Origin: Deltaproteobacteria bacterium
GTDB lineage: Bacteria; Myxococcota_A; UBA796; SXON01
DNA: 64,000 nucleotides
Reading direction: 5' to 3'
Assembly (NCBI GenBank): GCA_947490345.1
Contig: CANLGL010000011.1
Span: forward strand, 49,384-113,383
This document shows, piece by piece, positions 34,710 to 43,023 of the stretch. The notes beneath the pieces were generated by a model. That model saw only the letters and a list, made by a program, of their open reading frames with translations, was not told the origin of the DNA and made no database searches. Positions within the stretch are counted from its first letter, which is position 1. The number at the start of each line of letters is the position of its first letter. Made by a program: the position numbers and the translations under genes.

Positions 34710-37337
34710 ATGCACGGTCATTCTACCTCAAACGCCACCGACTCGCCGCCTCCCCCTTCTATCCACGAGACCGCCCTCGCGTGGTGTGCCGATCATCCCG
34801 GCGACTGGCCCGACGAGCACGGGCGCTGTCCCGCTTGCGGTGGCGGGGACTGCTTCGGCCGCATGCCGAATCCCCGCGACCGCACCCGTTGGGTCTGCTT
34901 CGACACGGATCACGTCGCGGCCGCCGCGGGCCGCAAAGGCGACGCGTGCTGGACCGGTGACGCCCTCGACTTGGAGGCGCACCAGAGGCGGATGTCGCGG
35001 ATCGACGTGCTCGTCGCCGATGGCTACCTGCCCGCCGACGGCGACGGACGGGGGGCGGGGCCGGACGGCATGCGGAAGAGGCCCGCGGGGGGGAGGCGGT
35101 CCGGCCCGCCGGCCGAAAGGAAGCCGCAGGGACCGCCGGACCTCCGGGATGATGGGTACTGGATCACGACGTGGCCGCAGCGGAACCGGCCGCGCGCTGG
35201 CGAGCGTCGTGCCTGGGGCGCCGAGGCGCTGGCCGCGGTAGTGCGCGACCCGCCAGCCTTGCCCCCAGCGGGAAAGGAAACTGCTCCTCTGTGGCAGCTC
35301 GCAACCTACAAGGACGACTATCGCTCGAAGGCGACGCTGGAGGCCGTGGGGGCGCTGTACCTCGACGCGGACTCGGAGGCCGGGCCCCCGGAGCGCGGGA
35401 TTCCGTCCCTGACGGTGGCCGTGCTCGTGGGCTGTTTTGGGGCGTACCGACACGTCATTCACACGACCCCGTCGCACAGCCCCAGCGCGGCCCGGCTCCG
35501 CGTACTGCTTCCACTCTCCCGGATGGTCGGCCGTGGCCAGTACCAGCGCCTCGCGGAGTGGGCGTTCCGCGTGGCGAGCGATCACGGCCTCGCCGCCGCG
35601 TTCGCCGTCGACGACACCTGGAGGCAGGCTGACCGCTGGCACTTCGCGCCCGCGCTCACGGAGCACTACGACTACGCGATCGACCTCACGCTGCCGCGAC
35701 TCGACGTGGACGCGGCACTTGCCCAGCTCGACGAGTGGGAAGCCGCGGAGCGCGCGTTCACCCGGCACGAAATCAAGCTCTCGACGGACATCGAACCCGT
35801 GACGCTCCTCGCGGTGGAGGCGTTGCGCGCAGGGGAGCGCAACCTCTACCAGCGCGGCGGCAAGCTAGTGCGGACGCTTCGGGATGGAGTCTCCGCGATG
35901 GCCGGCGCCCGGATGGCCCCCGGAGCCCTCACCGTCGCCGACGTGCCCCCCGAGCAACTGCGCTCGGCGCTCAGCCGGTCGGCGGAGTGGTTGCAGGAGG
36001 TGACCAAGCCGGGCGGCGAGTCCTGGCTCAAGCCGGTCCTCCCGCCGGTGTGGGTCGTGGCCAGCGTGCGCACCCGCGGGGAGTGGTCGTTCCGGCCGTT
36101 ACGCGGTGTGATCGAGGCGCCGACGCTGCGGCCGGACGGAACGCTGCTCACGGAGCCCGGGTACGACTCGCGCACCGGCCTCTACTACGATCCGCCGGTG
36201 GGCTTGCGCGTGCCCGTGCCGGTGGTCCCGACGCACGCGGAAGCGAAGCAGGCCTATGACCTCCTGTTCGACCTTGTGTGCGACTTCCCGTTCGAGCGCG
36301 ACTACCACCGGAGCGCCGCTGTCGCGGCGATCGTGACGCTCGTGTGCCGCGCCGCGGTTGACGGCTGCGTCCCCGCGTTCCTGTTCGACGCCACGACCCC
36401 CGGGAGCGGGAAGACCCTCCTCGCGAACCTCGCCGGAATCATCGCCACCGGCCGCTCGCTGCCCGCCGTTCCGCCGACCGGTGACGACGAGGAGTGGCGC
36501 AAGCGGATCACGGTCGCGTGCCTGGAGGGCTGGCCGGCGGTGCTGATCGACAACGTGGTCGGCGACTTCGGGAACGCCCCGCTAGACGCCGCCCTCACGT
36601 CGCGGGACTGGACCGACCGCGTGCTTGGGGTGTCCGAGTCCACCGGGCGCCTCCCGCTGCTTGCGGTCTGGTTCGTGACGGGGAACAACCTGGAGCTGAA
36701 GGCCGACCTACCGCGCCGCGTGGTCCCGATCCGGCTCACGCCCAAGGAGGAGAGTCCCGAACTGCGTACAGGTTTCGTACACTCCCTCCCGGCCGCCGTG
36801 AACAAAGATCGAACGAAGTACCTGACCGCCGCGCTGACGGTGGTGCGGGCATACATCGTCGCCGGCCGGCCTCGGCAGGAGCTGAGCGCGTTCGGGAGCT
36901 TCGAGGAGTGGTCGGACCTGATCCGGTCAGCGCTCGTGTGGGCGGGGGCCGTCGATCCGTGTGCCGGGTGTGCAGACGTTCGGCGCAGCGGCGACCTGCG
37001 GCGTGCCGACCTGGGCGGGTTGCTGCACGCCTGGTACGTCGCTCAGGGCGGCAACCCGCGCAAGCTATCGGAAGTTCTGCGCGTGCTCACCCCGCCGGCG
37101 CCGCCCATCGACCCGAACGCGGTGCCCACGCCGCGCGCTCGCCCGGAAGACCTCGAATTCCGCGATGCGCTGCTTGGCTTCGCCGCGGCGTGTGGTGTCG
37201 TGAAGCTCGACGGGCACAGTCTCGGGAACGTGCTCCGGCGCTACCGCGATCGTCACGTCGGCGGCTACCGCCTGTGTACGGGGGAGCGTGTCGGCGGCAC
37301 GGCGACGTGGTGCGTTGTCCGCGATGGCGACGGGTGA
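34710..37337 (+). CDS. Element primase-helicase (AEP-type primase, P-loop helicase)
   Basis: An 875-residue replication protein. An N-terminal zinc-binding region (CPACGGGDC...WVCFDTDH) is followed by an archaeo-eukaryotic-type primase domain: ALYLDADSE (metal-binding DxD, ~residue 217) and TTPSHSPSAARLRVLLPLSR (conserved His). The C-terminal half has a P-loop ATPase (DATTPGSGKTLLANLAG, ~565) with Walker B AVLIDNVV (~610) and a sensor-like WFVTGNNLELKADLPRR, as in D5/VirE-type helicases. Together this is the autonomous replication module of a phage, plasmid or satellite. It is the largest gene of the element and follows the small regulators. Confidence 0.85.
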   Translation: MHGHSTSNATDSPPPPSIHETALAWCADHPGDWPDEHGRCPACGGGDCFGRMPNPRDRTRWVCFDTDHVAAAAGRKGDACWTGDALDLEAHQRRMSRIDVLVADGYLPADGDGRGAGPDGMRKRPAGGRRSGPPAERKPQGPPDLRDDGYWITTWPQRNRPRAGERRAWGAEALAAVVRDPPALPPAGKETAPLWQLATYKDDYRSKATLEAVGALYLDADSEAGPPERGIPSLTVAVLVGCFGAYRHVIHTTPSHSPSAARLRVLLPLSRMVGRGQYQRLAEWAFRVASDHGLAAAFAVDDTWRQADRWHFAPALTEHYDYAIDLTLPRLDVDAALAQLDEWEAAERAFTRHEIKLSTDIEPVTLLAVEALRAGERNLYQRGGKLVRTLRDGVSAMAGARMAPGALTVADVPPEQLRSALSRSAEWLQEVTKPGGESWLKPVLPPVWVVASVRTRGEWSFRPLRGVIEAPTLRPDGTLLTEPGYDSRTGLYYDPPVGLRVPVPVVPTHAEAKQAYDLLFDLVCDFPFERDYHRSAAVAAIVTLVCRAAVDGCVPAFLFDATTPGSGKTLLANLAGIIATGRSLPAVPPTGDDEEWRKRITVACLEGWPAVLIDNVVGDFGNAPLDAALTSRDWTDRVLGVSESTGRLPLLAVWFVTGNNLELKADLPRRVVPIRLTPKEESPELRTGFVHSLPAAVNKDRTKYLTAALTVVRAYIVAGRPRQELSAFGSFEEWSDLIRSALVWAGAVDPCAGCADVRRSGDLRRADLGGLLHAWYVAQGGNPRKLSEVLRVLTPPAPPIDPNAVPTPRARPEDLEFRDALLGFAAACGVVKLDGHSLGNVLRRYRDRHVGGYRLCTGERVGGTATWCVVRDGDG

Positions 37338-37542
37338 CCCACGCAGGCACTCCATGCACTCGATGGACTTCCCGACCGCGCGAGGACTCGTGCACGGTGC
37401 GGGTGATCCACGAGCGGCCGCGCGAGTGCATGAAGTCCGAGGAGTGCACCGCGGCCCGTCGCGCGATCAGGGATGGCCCCGGCTCGCGCTGCCGGGGTAG
37501 GGTGAACGCAGGATCAGGCTCAAACGCCGGGAGTGACTGCTA
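37338..37542. other. Intergenic region with long imperfect inverted repeat
   Basis: GCACTCGATGGACTTC (37356-37371) pairs, with three mismatches, with GAAGTCCGAGGAGTGC (37432-37447); extra copies of TGCACTC/GAGTGCA lie beside both arms. No gene is seen. Its place directly behind the primase-helicase gene makes a replication origin possible. Confidence 0.4.
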
Positions 37543-38025
37543 ATGTCCACGACCGCAGTTGATCTCGCCATCCGCCGCGCCGCGCGCGTTCAGGAAGCCG
37601 TCACGCAGAAGGGTTGGAGCTTGAACACAGCCGCCGCCCTCGCCGACGAGCTGGGCGTCGACGTGCGCACCGTCCGCCGCATCTGGGGTCGGGTGCAACG
37701 GTGGACGCGCGCGGCGCTGAACCCGTCCGATGTCGAAGCGATGCGCGTTCGCCAGCTCATGCGCCTTGAGGCGAACATCGCCGCCGCCGCCGCAGCGGGG
37801 CAGTACGGCGCCGCGTTCAAGGGCGAGCAGGTCTATGGGCAGCTCACCGGGACGATCACCGCGGCGAAGGTTGAGGTTTCTGGCGGGTACTCGGTGACGC
37901 ACAGCGCGGCGATTGCGCGGGTCTCTCAGATGTCGCTCCCCGAACTCCTCGCGGAGATTGACGAGTTGGATGGGATGCAGCGGCGGGTGATCGAGGGGCG
38001 CGCGGCGGCGGCTGCGGAGGGTTGA
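37543..38025 (+). CDS. HTH protein resembling a small terminase subunit
   Basis: A 160-residue protein: an N-terminal helix-turn-helix (LNTAAALADELGVDVRTVRRIWGR) is followed by a helical region (RQLMRLEANIAAAAAAGQYGAAFKGEQVYGQLTGTI) and AAKVEVSGGY, then LPELLAEIDEL. That order, an HTH, Ala-rich helices counting 'A..AG.Y.AA......LTG', and a K.E.SG segment, is typical of phage terminase small subunits. If correct, the element could redirect phage packaging, as satellites do. It could also be a plain DNA-binding regulator. No large terminase gene is present. Confidence 0.5.
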   Translation: MSTTAVDLAIRRAARVQEAVTQKGWSLNTAAALADELGVDVRTVRRIWGRVQRWTRAALNPSDVEAMRVRQLMRLEANIAAAAAAGQYGAAFKGEQVYGQLTGTITAAKVEVSGGYSVTHSAAIARVSQMSLPELLAEIDELDGMQRRVIEGRAAAAAEG

Positions 38026-38414
38026 TCGGGCGGACCAGCGCCCGGCTGTCTGCGCTGGCCATGGCGCGCGGCAACGATGCCCGGGGAACGACGGCGCGCG
38101 CGGATCGCGCTGTCGAGCCGACGCACACCGACCCGAGCGGGGCGTACACCTTGCGCGGGAATGCCGACGGGCGGGCGTCCCGACCTTCACGCCTCACGGG
38201 GCTCCGGCGCGCTGCCGTCGATTCCCTGCTCCGGGCCGGCGTTGACGTGGGGACCGCATGCGCCATCCTCGGACACTCGCCCGCCGTGATGCTGACGCGC
38301 TACCGGCGCGCCACGCTCGACGACGCGCGCAAGGCGGTGCTGACGGCGCGGCTGGGCTCGGTCCCCGCGGGGGCAGTGCCCGTGCCCTTCGTGGCGAGGC
38401 GCGCTGACTCCTGA
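38022..38414 (+). CDS. C-terminal fragment of a tyrosine recombinase
   Basis: The 130-residue frame carries only the end of a phage-type integrase: RLTGLRRAAVDSLLRAGVDV (second catalytic Arg), ILGHSPAV (His) and TRYRRATL (nucleophile Tyr). The core-binding domain and the first catalytic Arg are missing, so it cannot act alone. It begins at a TTG that overlaps the previous stop as TTGA; an ATG at 38062 is another choice. It resembles the end of the full integrase at 40903 (LGALRRYAVRELYRAG...VGHSPAVA), including a missing first His. It is either a remnant of an older integrase or a small derived protein. Confidence 0.65.
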   Translation: MIGRTSARLSALAMARGNDARGTTARADRAVEPTHTDPSGAYTLRGNADGRASRPSRLTGLRRAAVDSLLRAGVDVGTACAILGHSPAVMLTRYRRATLDDARKAVLTARLGSVPAGAVPVPFVARRADS

Positions 38415-38488
38415 TGCTTGCCAGCGCCTCCGTGGCGGCAGCGCGGGCGCGGCTGGGGGTGGTTTTGGTCGTGTGGTACGCTGCGCGA

Positions 38489-38647
38489 GTGCTCCTCCTC
38501 GCTCTGGCCTGCTACGCCGGCAGTCACGGCGACGACGAAGAGGAGGACTTCTGCGCCGACCTCTACGGCGTGGCCTACGACCTGAGCACCGACCCGCCTC
38601 CTGCGCTGATGCTGGCATCGGACCCGCGGCGGGCGAAGACGGGCTGA
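38489..38647 (+). CDS. Small putative lipoprotein
   Basis: From the GTG at 38489 the product is 52 residues: VLLLALAC with a lipobox, then YAGSHGDDEEEDFCADLYGVAYDLST, acidic and with a second Cys. The track starts at 38414 (ATG overlapping the previous stop as TGATG), which would add a hydrophobic, Arg-containing N-terminus and also give a signal. Cargo of the element, function unknown. Confidence 0.45.
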   Translation: MLLLALACYAGSHGDDEEEDFCADLYGVAYDLSTDPPPALMLASDPRRAKTG

Positions 38648-39010
38648 GCTTACCCGCCACCGCGCAATCGCCGGAGGACACTGGATGCGACCACTGATCT
38701 TCGCAATCTGACCGCAGCGGAGAAGAGCTGCGTGCTGGGTCTGGCCCCCGGGGCAGCGGAGCGAGCAGCCGAAGCAGGGTCGATGGACCCCGCCGAGCCG
38801 TCGTCTGGTCCACGGAAGTTGACCCCTGAGGAGAAGGCGCGCGTCATGGGCAAGGGCGGTTGCCTCCCCTAGTACGTCGGCGCCTGCGTACCGCCGTCGC
38901 CTCCCGATCTCGACTGCAAGGACATCAACGGCCCCGTACAGGTCGTTGGTGTGGACGTGCACAAGCTGGATCGGGATGGGGACGGATGGGCTTGCAGGGG
39001 CAGCCTTTGG
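38648..39010 (+). pseudogene. Broken small protein with excalibur Ca-binding domain
   Basis: In one frame the stretch reads DLRNLTAAEKSCVLGLAPG..., KLTPEEKARVMGKGGCLP, then a TAG at about 38872, then DLDCKDINGPVQVVGVDVHK and LDRDGDGWACRG. The last part is an excalibur domain (DxDxDGxxCE-like Ca loop between two Cys). The TAG cuts it off from any start, so it is a remnant unless the stop is an error. No other gene is seen in this ~400-base gap between 38647 and 39057. Confidence 0.55.
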
Positions 39011-39056
39011 CAGCGCAGACCTCGCCCCGTGGTACGGTTCCGCTGCCGGAGTCTAC

Positions 39057-39626
39057 ATGGACGGAAAGATCCCACGCTTCGCTCATCTATTCTTCGCCGC
39101 GATCGGCGGCGGGGTGGTGTCCCTACTCCTCTCGACGGCCGTGGGGGCCTGGGTACCGGCGGCGGTGGCGGCGGAGGGCAACGACGTTCGCGCGGCACAC
39201 TTCACCGTCGTCGATGCCGCAGGCAAGGTGCGGGCGGTTCTCGATGCGGAAGGTCTACATCTCACGGCTCCGGACGGCGCGCTGACCATGCTGGACGCGG
39301 GAGGCCTCGTCTTTTCGGCCCGGGCAGGGAGCACGCAAGGAACGTCATTCGGGCCGAAGGGGCTCGCCATCTCTGACGCAATGGGGAGGACTCGGGCGAC
39401 GCTGTTCGCCCTTCTCGATGGTCAACCCTCGCTCACGCTGTTGGATGCAGCGGGAAATTCGAGAATGTCTCTATTCTTGGTCGCCGATGGCCACCCGATG
39501 CTCACGTTCAAGGACGCGGCGGGCACAGGTCGCGCCGCGCTGTTTCTTACACCCGACGGGGCGCCGAGACTGTCCTTGAAGGACGCTTCGGGTGCAATCC
39601 GCACCCTACTGGACGCTGAGCACTGA
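39057..39626 (+). CDS. Membrane-anchored protein with 23-residue beta repeats
   Basis: This 189-residue protein has an N-terminal membrane helix or signal (FAHLFFAAIGGGVVSLLLSTAVGAW) and then repeats of about 23 residues with pattern DG.P.L...DA.G..R..LF (DGQPSLTLLDAAGNSR, DGHPMLTFKDAAGTGR, DGAPRLSLKDASGAIR). Such repeats probably stack as a beta-solenoid. The start at 39057 is preferred to 38946, which overlaps the broken excalibur gene. Cargo of the element; a surface or periplasmic role is likely. A strong hairpin follows the stop. Confidence 0.7.
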   Translation: MDGKIPRFAHLFFAAIGGGVVSLLLSTAVGAWVPAAVAAEGNDVRAAHFTVVDAAGKVRAVLDAEGLHLTAPDGALTMLDAGGLVFSARAGSTQGTSFGPKGLAISDAMGRTRATLFALLDGQPSLTLLDAAGNSRMSLFLVADGHPMLTFKDAAGTGRAALFLTPDGAPRLSLKDASGAIRTLLDAEH

Positions 39627-39627
39627 C

Positions 39628-39658
39628 GGGCGCCCAGCCGGACACCGGCTGGGCGCCC
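39628..39658 (+). terminator. Strong 14-bp hairpin after the repeat-protein gene
   Basis: GGGCGCCCAGCCGG pairs perfectly with CCGGCTGGGCGCCC around loop ACA, two bases after the stop codon. No T-run follows on either side, so it may be a terminator-like or mRNA-protecting stem rather than a canonical terminator. Confidence 0.55.
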
Positions 39659-39709
39659 CGTCAGCGCGCGTCCCCGCCCTGACAGAATCGGTGCGCCTCA
39701 CGTCGAACA

Positions 39710-39742
39710 GGTTGCATTAGGGTTGCACTATGGTTGCTGTAT
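39710..39742 (+). repeat. Three 11-bp direct repeats upstream of the serine recombinase gene
   Basis: GGTTGCATTAG, GGTTGCACTAT and GGTTGCTGTAT follow each other with an exact 11-bp period (39710, 39721, 39732). The region is less GC-rich than its surroundings. Position 30 bases before the recombinase gene suggests an operator or recombinase binding array; this is inferred. Confidence 0.55.
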
Positions 39743-39773
39743 GTGGTAAGCTGCATGCAGTCGAGGTTGACGC

Positions 39774-40493
39774 ATGGCCCGCTCCGCTTCCCCCGCCCCG
39801 AACGCGCGCACCCGCGCCGTTGCCTACGTGCGGGTGAGCACCGACAAGCAGGCCGAGCACGGCGTGAGCCTCGACGCCCAGCGCGCGAAGCTCGAAGCCT
39901 ACGCCTCGCTGTACGATGTCGACCTCGTCGCCGTCGAAGTCGATGCAGGCGTGTCCGCGAAGTCGCTGGACCGTCCCGCACTTGACCGGGCGTTGGGCAT
40001 GCTTCGCGCTGGCAAGGCCGACGCGATCCTCGTGGTGAAGCTCGACCGGCTGACCCGTTCGGTGCGCGACCTCGGCGACCTCGTCGAACGGTACTTCGCG
40101 AGCGGGCGGTGGGCGCTCCTGTCGGTGGGCGAGCAGATCGACACCCGCACCGCGGCCGGGCGCCTCGTGCTCAACGTGCTTGCCTCCGTAGCGCAGTGGG
40201 AGCGGGAGGCGACGGGCGAACGGACCTCGGCGGCGCTGGCGCACATGCGCTCGCAGCGGGAGTACACGGGCGGCGAGGCTCCCTACGGCTGGCGCGTCGC
40301 CGCGGATGGCGTGCACGTCGAGGCCGACGCCGGCGAGCAGGGCGTGATCGCCGCCGTCGCCGAACTCCGGGCGGCGGGCCTCTCGCTCCGCGCCATCGCG
40401 GCGGCGTTGCACGAGCGCGGCATGCTCCCCCGTTCGGGCCGGCGCTGGCACGCGGAGACGGTCAAGGCCCTCACGCTCGCTCAGGTGGCGTGA
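39774..40493 (+). CDS. Serine recombinase (resolvase/invertase family)
   Basis: A 239-residue protein with the resolvase catalytic domain: RAVAYVRVSTDKQAEHGVSLDAQ (nucleophile Ser22), VDAGVSAKSLDRPALDRALGML, ILVVKLDRLTRSVRDLGDLV, and NVLASVAQWEREATGERTSAAL (E-helix). The C-terminal ~70 residues form a short DNA-binding part (GEAPYGWRV..., GLSLRAIAAALHERGMLPRSG) as in the start of large serine recombinase 'Recombinase' domains. The length is between small resolvases (~185) and large integrases (~450). It may resolve element dimers or act as a DNA invertase. Its stop overlaps the next ATG (TGATG). Confidence 0.88.
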   Translation: MARSASPAPNARTRAVAYVRVSTDKQAEHGVSLDAQRAKLEAYASLYDVDLVAVEVDAGVSAKSLDRPALDRALGMLRAGKADAILVVKLDRLTRSVRDLGDLVERYFASGRWALLSVGEQIDTRTAAGRLVLNVLASVAQWEREATGERTSAALAHMRSQREYTGGEAPYGWRVAADGVHVEADAGEQGVIAAVAELRAAGLSLRAIAAALHERGMLPRSGRRWHAETVKALTLAQVA

Positions 40494-40873
40494 TGGCGCG
40501 CCGCCGCGCCCCCGTCGACCTCCCACGCGCTGCCGCCGGCCTCGCCACGCTCGACGCAGTCAGGGCTGCGCACCCGGGACTCGCCACGGATCGCGTTGCG
40601 GAACGGACCGCCGCCTACGTCGCGGGCACGCTACCGGGTGGCGCCCATGAGGCCCCCATGAACGACGCCGACGAGGCCGGCTGGATCGCCGTGAAGCTGC
40701 CCGCCGAGTTGATCGCCCGTGCTGATGCGCTCCTGCCGGCGCTGCGCAACGATCCCGAGTTGGGCCCGATGATGGGCCGTAAAAGTCGCGCGGCCGTGAT
40801 CCGCCTTGCGCTCATTCGCGGTCTTGGAAGCTTGGAAACGCGCGTCACTGCCCACGAGTTGAAGCGGCGCTGA
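40493..40873 (+). CDS. Small RHH-like DNA-binding protein
   Basis: A 126-residue protein whose ATG overlaps the recombinase stop as TGATG. The track begins it at 40109, which is a shadow of the recombinase gene. The C-terminal half has a ribbon-helix-helix look (GWIAVKLPAELIARADALLPAL..., RKSRAAVIRLALIRGLGSLE): strand, helix, then SRAAVIRLAL helix. The N-terminal half is unremarkable. Likely a regulator encoded with the serine recombinase; it is followed by the integrase gene after 29 bases. Confidence 0.6.
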   Translation: MARRRAPVDLPRAAAGLATLDAVRAAHPGLATDRVAERTAAYVAGTLPGGAHEAPMNDADEAGWIAVKLPAELIARADALLPALRNDPELGPMMGRKSRAAVIRLALIRGLGSLETRVTAHELKRR

Positions 40874-40902
40874 ACCGGTCACACTCACCCCAGGGAGTCC
40901 CC

Positions 40903-42081
40903 ATGTCGAAGCCCCGTCGCCCTGCCCCCATCATCGTCGGCGATGCCCGCGCTCGTGTCGTTCGTGGCCCGAACGCTGAGGGGCGCTTCTACTGGCGGTG
41001 GTGGCACGGCGGCTCAGCGGCACGGGATGACGGCGGCGGCGCGTTGGGCTGGCGTACCCGCGAGGAAGCCTCGACCGAACTCGCTTCAGTGGCCACCGCC
41101 TCAACCGTGCCGGCGCATCGCGACGTGAAGACGATCCGCGACGTGCTCGAAACGTGGGCGGCGTCGCAGAAGGCCCGCGCGGACCTTTCGCCCGCCACGG
41201 TGGCCCAGCGGCTCCACGTCGCCGCTATGCTCGCCCGGGTGATCGGCGACGTGCGGATCGAGCGGGTGACCCGGGAGACCCTGGAGACGTACCGCGCCGT
41301 ACGGCTGCGTGAGCCTGCGAGGTACGCCACTACGACGCGCGACGGGCGGAAGCTGTCGGGCACGCTGGACCGGATGACGTCGCTGCGCACCGTGCGGCTG
41401 GAGTTGGAAACGCTGCGGCTGGCTTGGCGGTGGGCCTGCGACGTGGGGGCGATCCCTGCGCATCGGGAGCTTCCCCGCTTCACGGTGCGGCTCAATGGGT
41501 GGACTCGGAATCGCACGACGCCGACGCGCGAGCAGGTGGCTGCCGTGCTCGCGGAGCTCAAGGGTTGGGCCCGGCTCGCGATCGTGCTCCTCGCGTGCAC
41601 CGGCTGTCGCAAGGGGGAGGTGCTGTCGCTCACATGGGCGGATGTGGACCTTGACGGGGAGCGTCTGACGGTTCGCGGGAAGGTGGGCCTGCGGTCCGTG
41701 CCGCTGGGCGGGGCTGCCGTCGAGGCTCTCGCGGAGGCGCTCGCGGCGCTCGACGTCGTCGCGGGTCCCATGTTCGCGGGATCGAAGCACACGACGATGG
41801 GGATCGACCTGCCTGTCGCGCGGGCCTGTGAGCGTGCGGGCGTCCCGGTGTTCGCCGTCGGCGCCCTGCGCCGGTACGCGGTGCGTGAGCTGTACCGGGC
41901 TGGCGTCGATCCCGCCGTCGCGGCCTCGGTCGTGGGGCACTCGCCCGCGGTGGCGATGGCGCACTACCGGCAGGTGAGCGAGGAGGAGCGCGCGGAAGCC
42001 GTGGCGCGGGCGCGTCTCGTGGCGCCGGTGGCTGATGCCGGGAAGGTGTTCGATATCGGTAGGCGCCGTGCGCAACGGTAG
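40903..42081 (+). CDS. int: Tyrosine recombinase, integrase of the element
   Basis: A 392-residue phage-type integrase. There is an SAM-like core-binding domain (VLETWAASQKARADLSPATVAQRLHVAAML), then the catalytic domain: ACTGCRKGEVLSLTWADVD (Arg I, ~235), GKVGLRSVPL (Lys), GALRRYAVRELYRAGVDP (Arg II), VGHSPAVAMAHYRQ (His and nucleophile Tyr, ~353). The His of the usual HxLR motif is Gly here; the same is true of the fragment at 38022. Lying in the element near the right end, it is the likely agent of integration at the 24-bp repeat. Preceded by a good SD (AGGGAG). Confidence 0.88.
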   Translation: MSKPRRPAPIIVGDARARVVRGPNAEGRFYWRWWHGGSAARDDGGGALGWRTREEASTELASVATASTVPAHRDVKTIRDVLETWAASQKARADLSPATVAQRLHVAAMLARVIGDVRIERVTRETLETYRAVRLREPARYATTTRDGRKLSGTLDRMTSLRTVRLELETLRLAWRWACDVGAIPAHRELPRFTVRLNGWTRNRTTPTREQVAAVLAELKGWARLAIVLLACTGCRKGEVLSLTWADVDLDGERLTVRGKVGLRSVPLGGAAVEALAEALAALDVVAGPMFAGSKHTTMGIDLPVARACERAGVPVFAVGALRRYAVRELYRAGVDPAVAASVVGHSPAVAMAHYRQVSEEERAEAVARARLVAPVADAGKVFDIGRRRAQR

Positions 42082-42180
42082 CGGTAGGGCGCCTCTGGGC
42101 CTGCCCGCTGCCGGTGCCGACACACTGGCAAGCATTGGTCAGCCACGCCCCTGGCGGGCTCGCGCTTTCCAGGTCGGGCG

Positions 42181-43023
42181 ATGATGCAGCGCCGGGAATC
42201 GCGCAAATCGCTCGTGACCCGCACGGCATTGTCGCTGGCGTTGAACTACGCACTCGCGTTTGCGGCGACCGTGCTCGCGGGTGTAATCGCAGCCATTTAC
42301 CTGGCGACGGCCACGTTAATACTAGGGTACTACGCAGGTTTTGAGGCTTCCCCGCTTTCGCCGGTCTGGTTCCAAGCCGCCTTCGCCATCGTGACCGTGG
42401 GAGGGTTTGCCTCGGTCTGTTGGGAGACCCTCGGGGGTGCGCGCACGGTCTTTTGCGCCGCGTTGTCGGACGATGGGCTCGGGGCCCATCGCCCTCACCA
42501 CGCCGTGTATTCCTGGCGGACGCTAGCGCTGGTGGGGCTTGGAGTGCTTCTGCTCTTACGCGGCATGGATGTTCCACTATCCACGACTCATCTCGTCGAT
42601 GCCCAGGTTGTTTGGAGGGGGCCTGCCACCGGGGAGCGTTCGCCCTCCAGCTCCATCGTGTCAGACTGGCGACACGAGGACCACTACGTCACGATGGCGG
42701 TGCCATTCGCGATCGACGACTGGGGGTTGCCAGACAGCACGGTACCCGAGCCCGTGTACTTTGATGCGGCCGGGTGTTCTCGGCGCGCTTTCGCGGCAGG
42801 CGTCGACCACATGGGCTCGCCCTACGAAGTTGGCCACGAACTTCACGAGACTCCCGTCGCGCTGCCAGAAGCAGGTGACACGGTGTTTCTCACGTGCCGC
42901 CGGTATCTGATCGGCCCGTTCTACTGGCCTCGCTTCGGCTCAGTGTGTGACTGGTGGTGCGATGCTTCACCCGGGGACGGAAGCCGCGAGTGGCCAACCG
43001 GGCGCGCGGAAACGCCCCCGTGA
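42181..43023 (+). CDS. Membrane protein of unknown function, element cargo
   Basis: A 280-residue protein with three hydrophobic helices in the first half (LNYALAFAATVLAGVIAAIYLA, FQAAFAIVTVGGFASVCW, LALVGLGVLLLL) and a soluble C-terminal part with Cys residues (DAAGCSRRAF, VFLTCRRYL, CDWWCD). No family is recognised. It lies between the integrase gene and the right end, the usual place for cargo. Its last ~100 bases overlap the convergent Ntn-like gene. Confidence 0.55.
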   Translation: MMQRRESRKSLVTRTALSLALNYALAFAATVLAGVIAAIYLATATLILGYYAGFEASPLSPVWFQAAFAIVTVGGFASVCWETLGGARTVFCAALSDDGLGAHRPHHAVYSWRTLALVGLGVLLLLRGMDVPLSTTHLVDAQVVWRGPATGERSPSSSIVSDWRHEDHYVTMAVPFAIDDWGLPDSTVPEPVYFDAAGCSRRAFAAGVDHMGSPYEVGHELHETPVALPEAGDTVFLTCRRYLIGPFYWPRFGSVCDWWCDASPGDGSREWPTGRAETPP

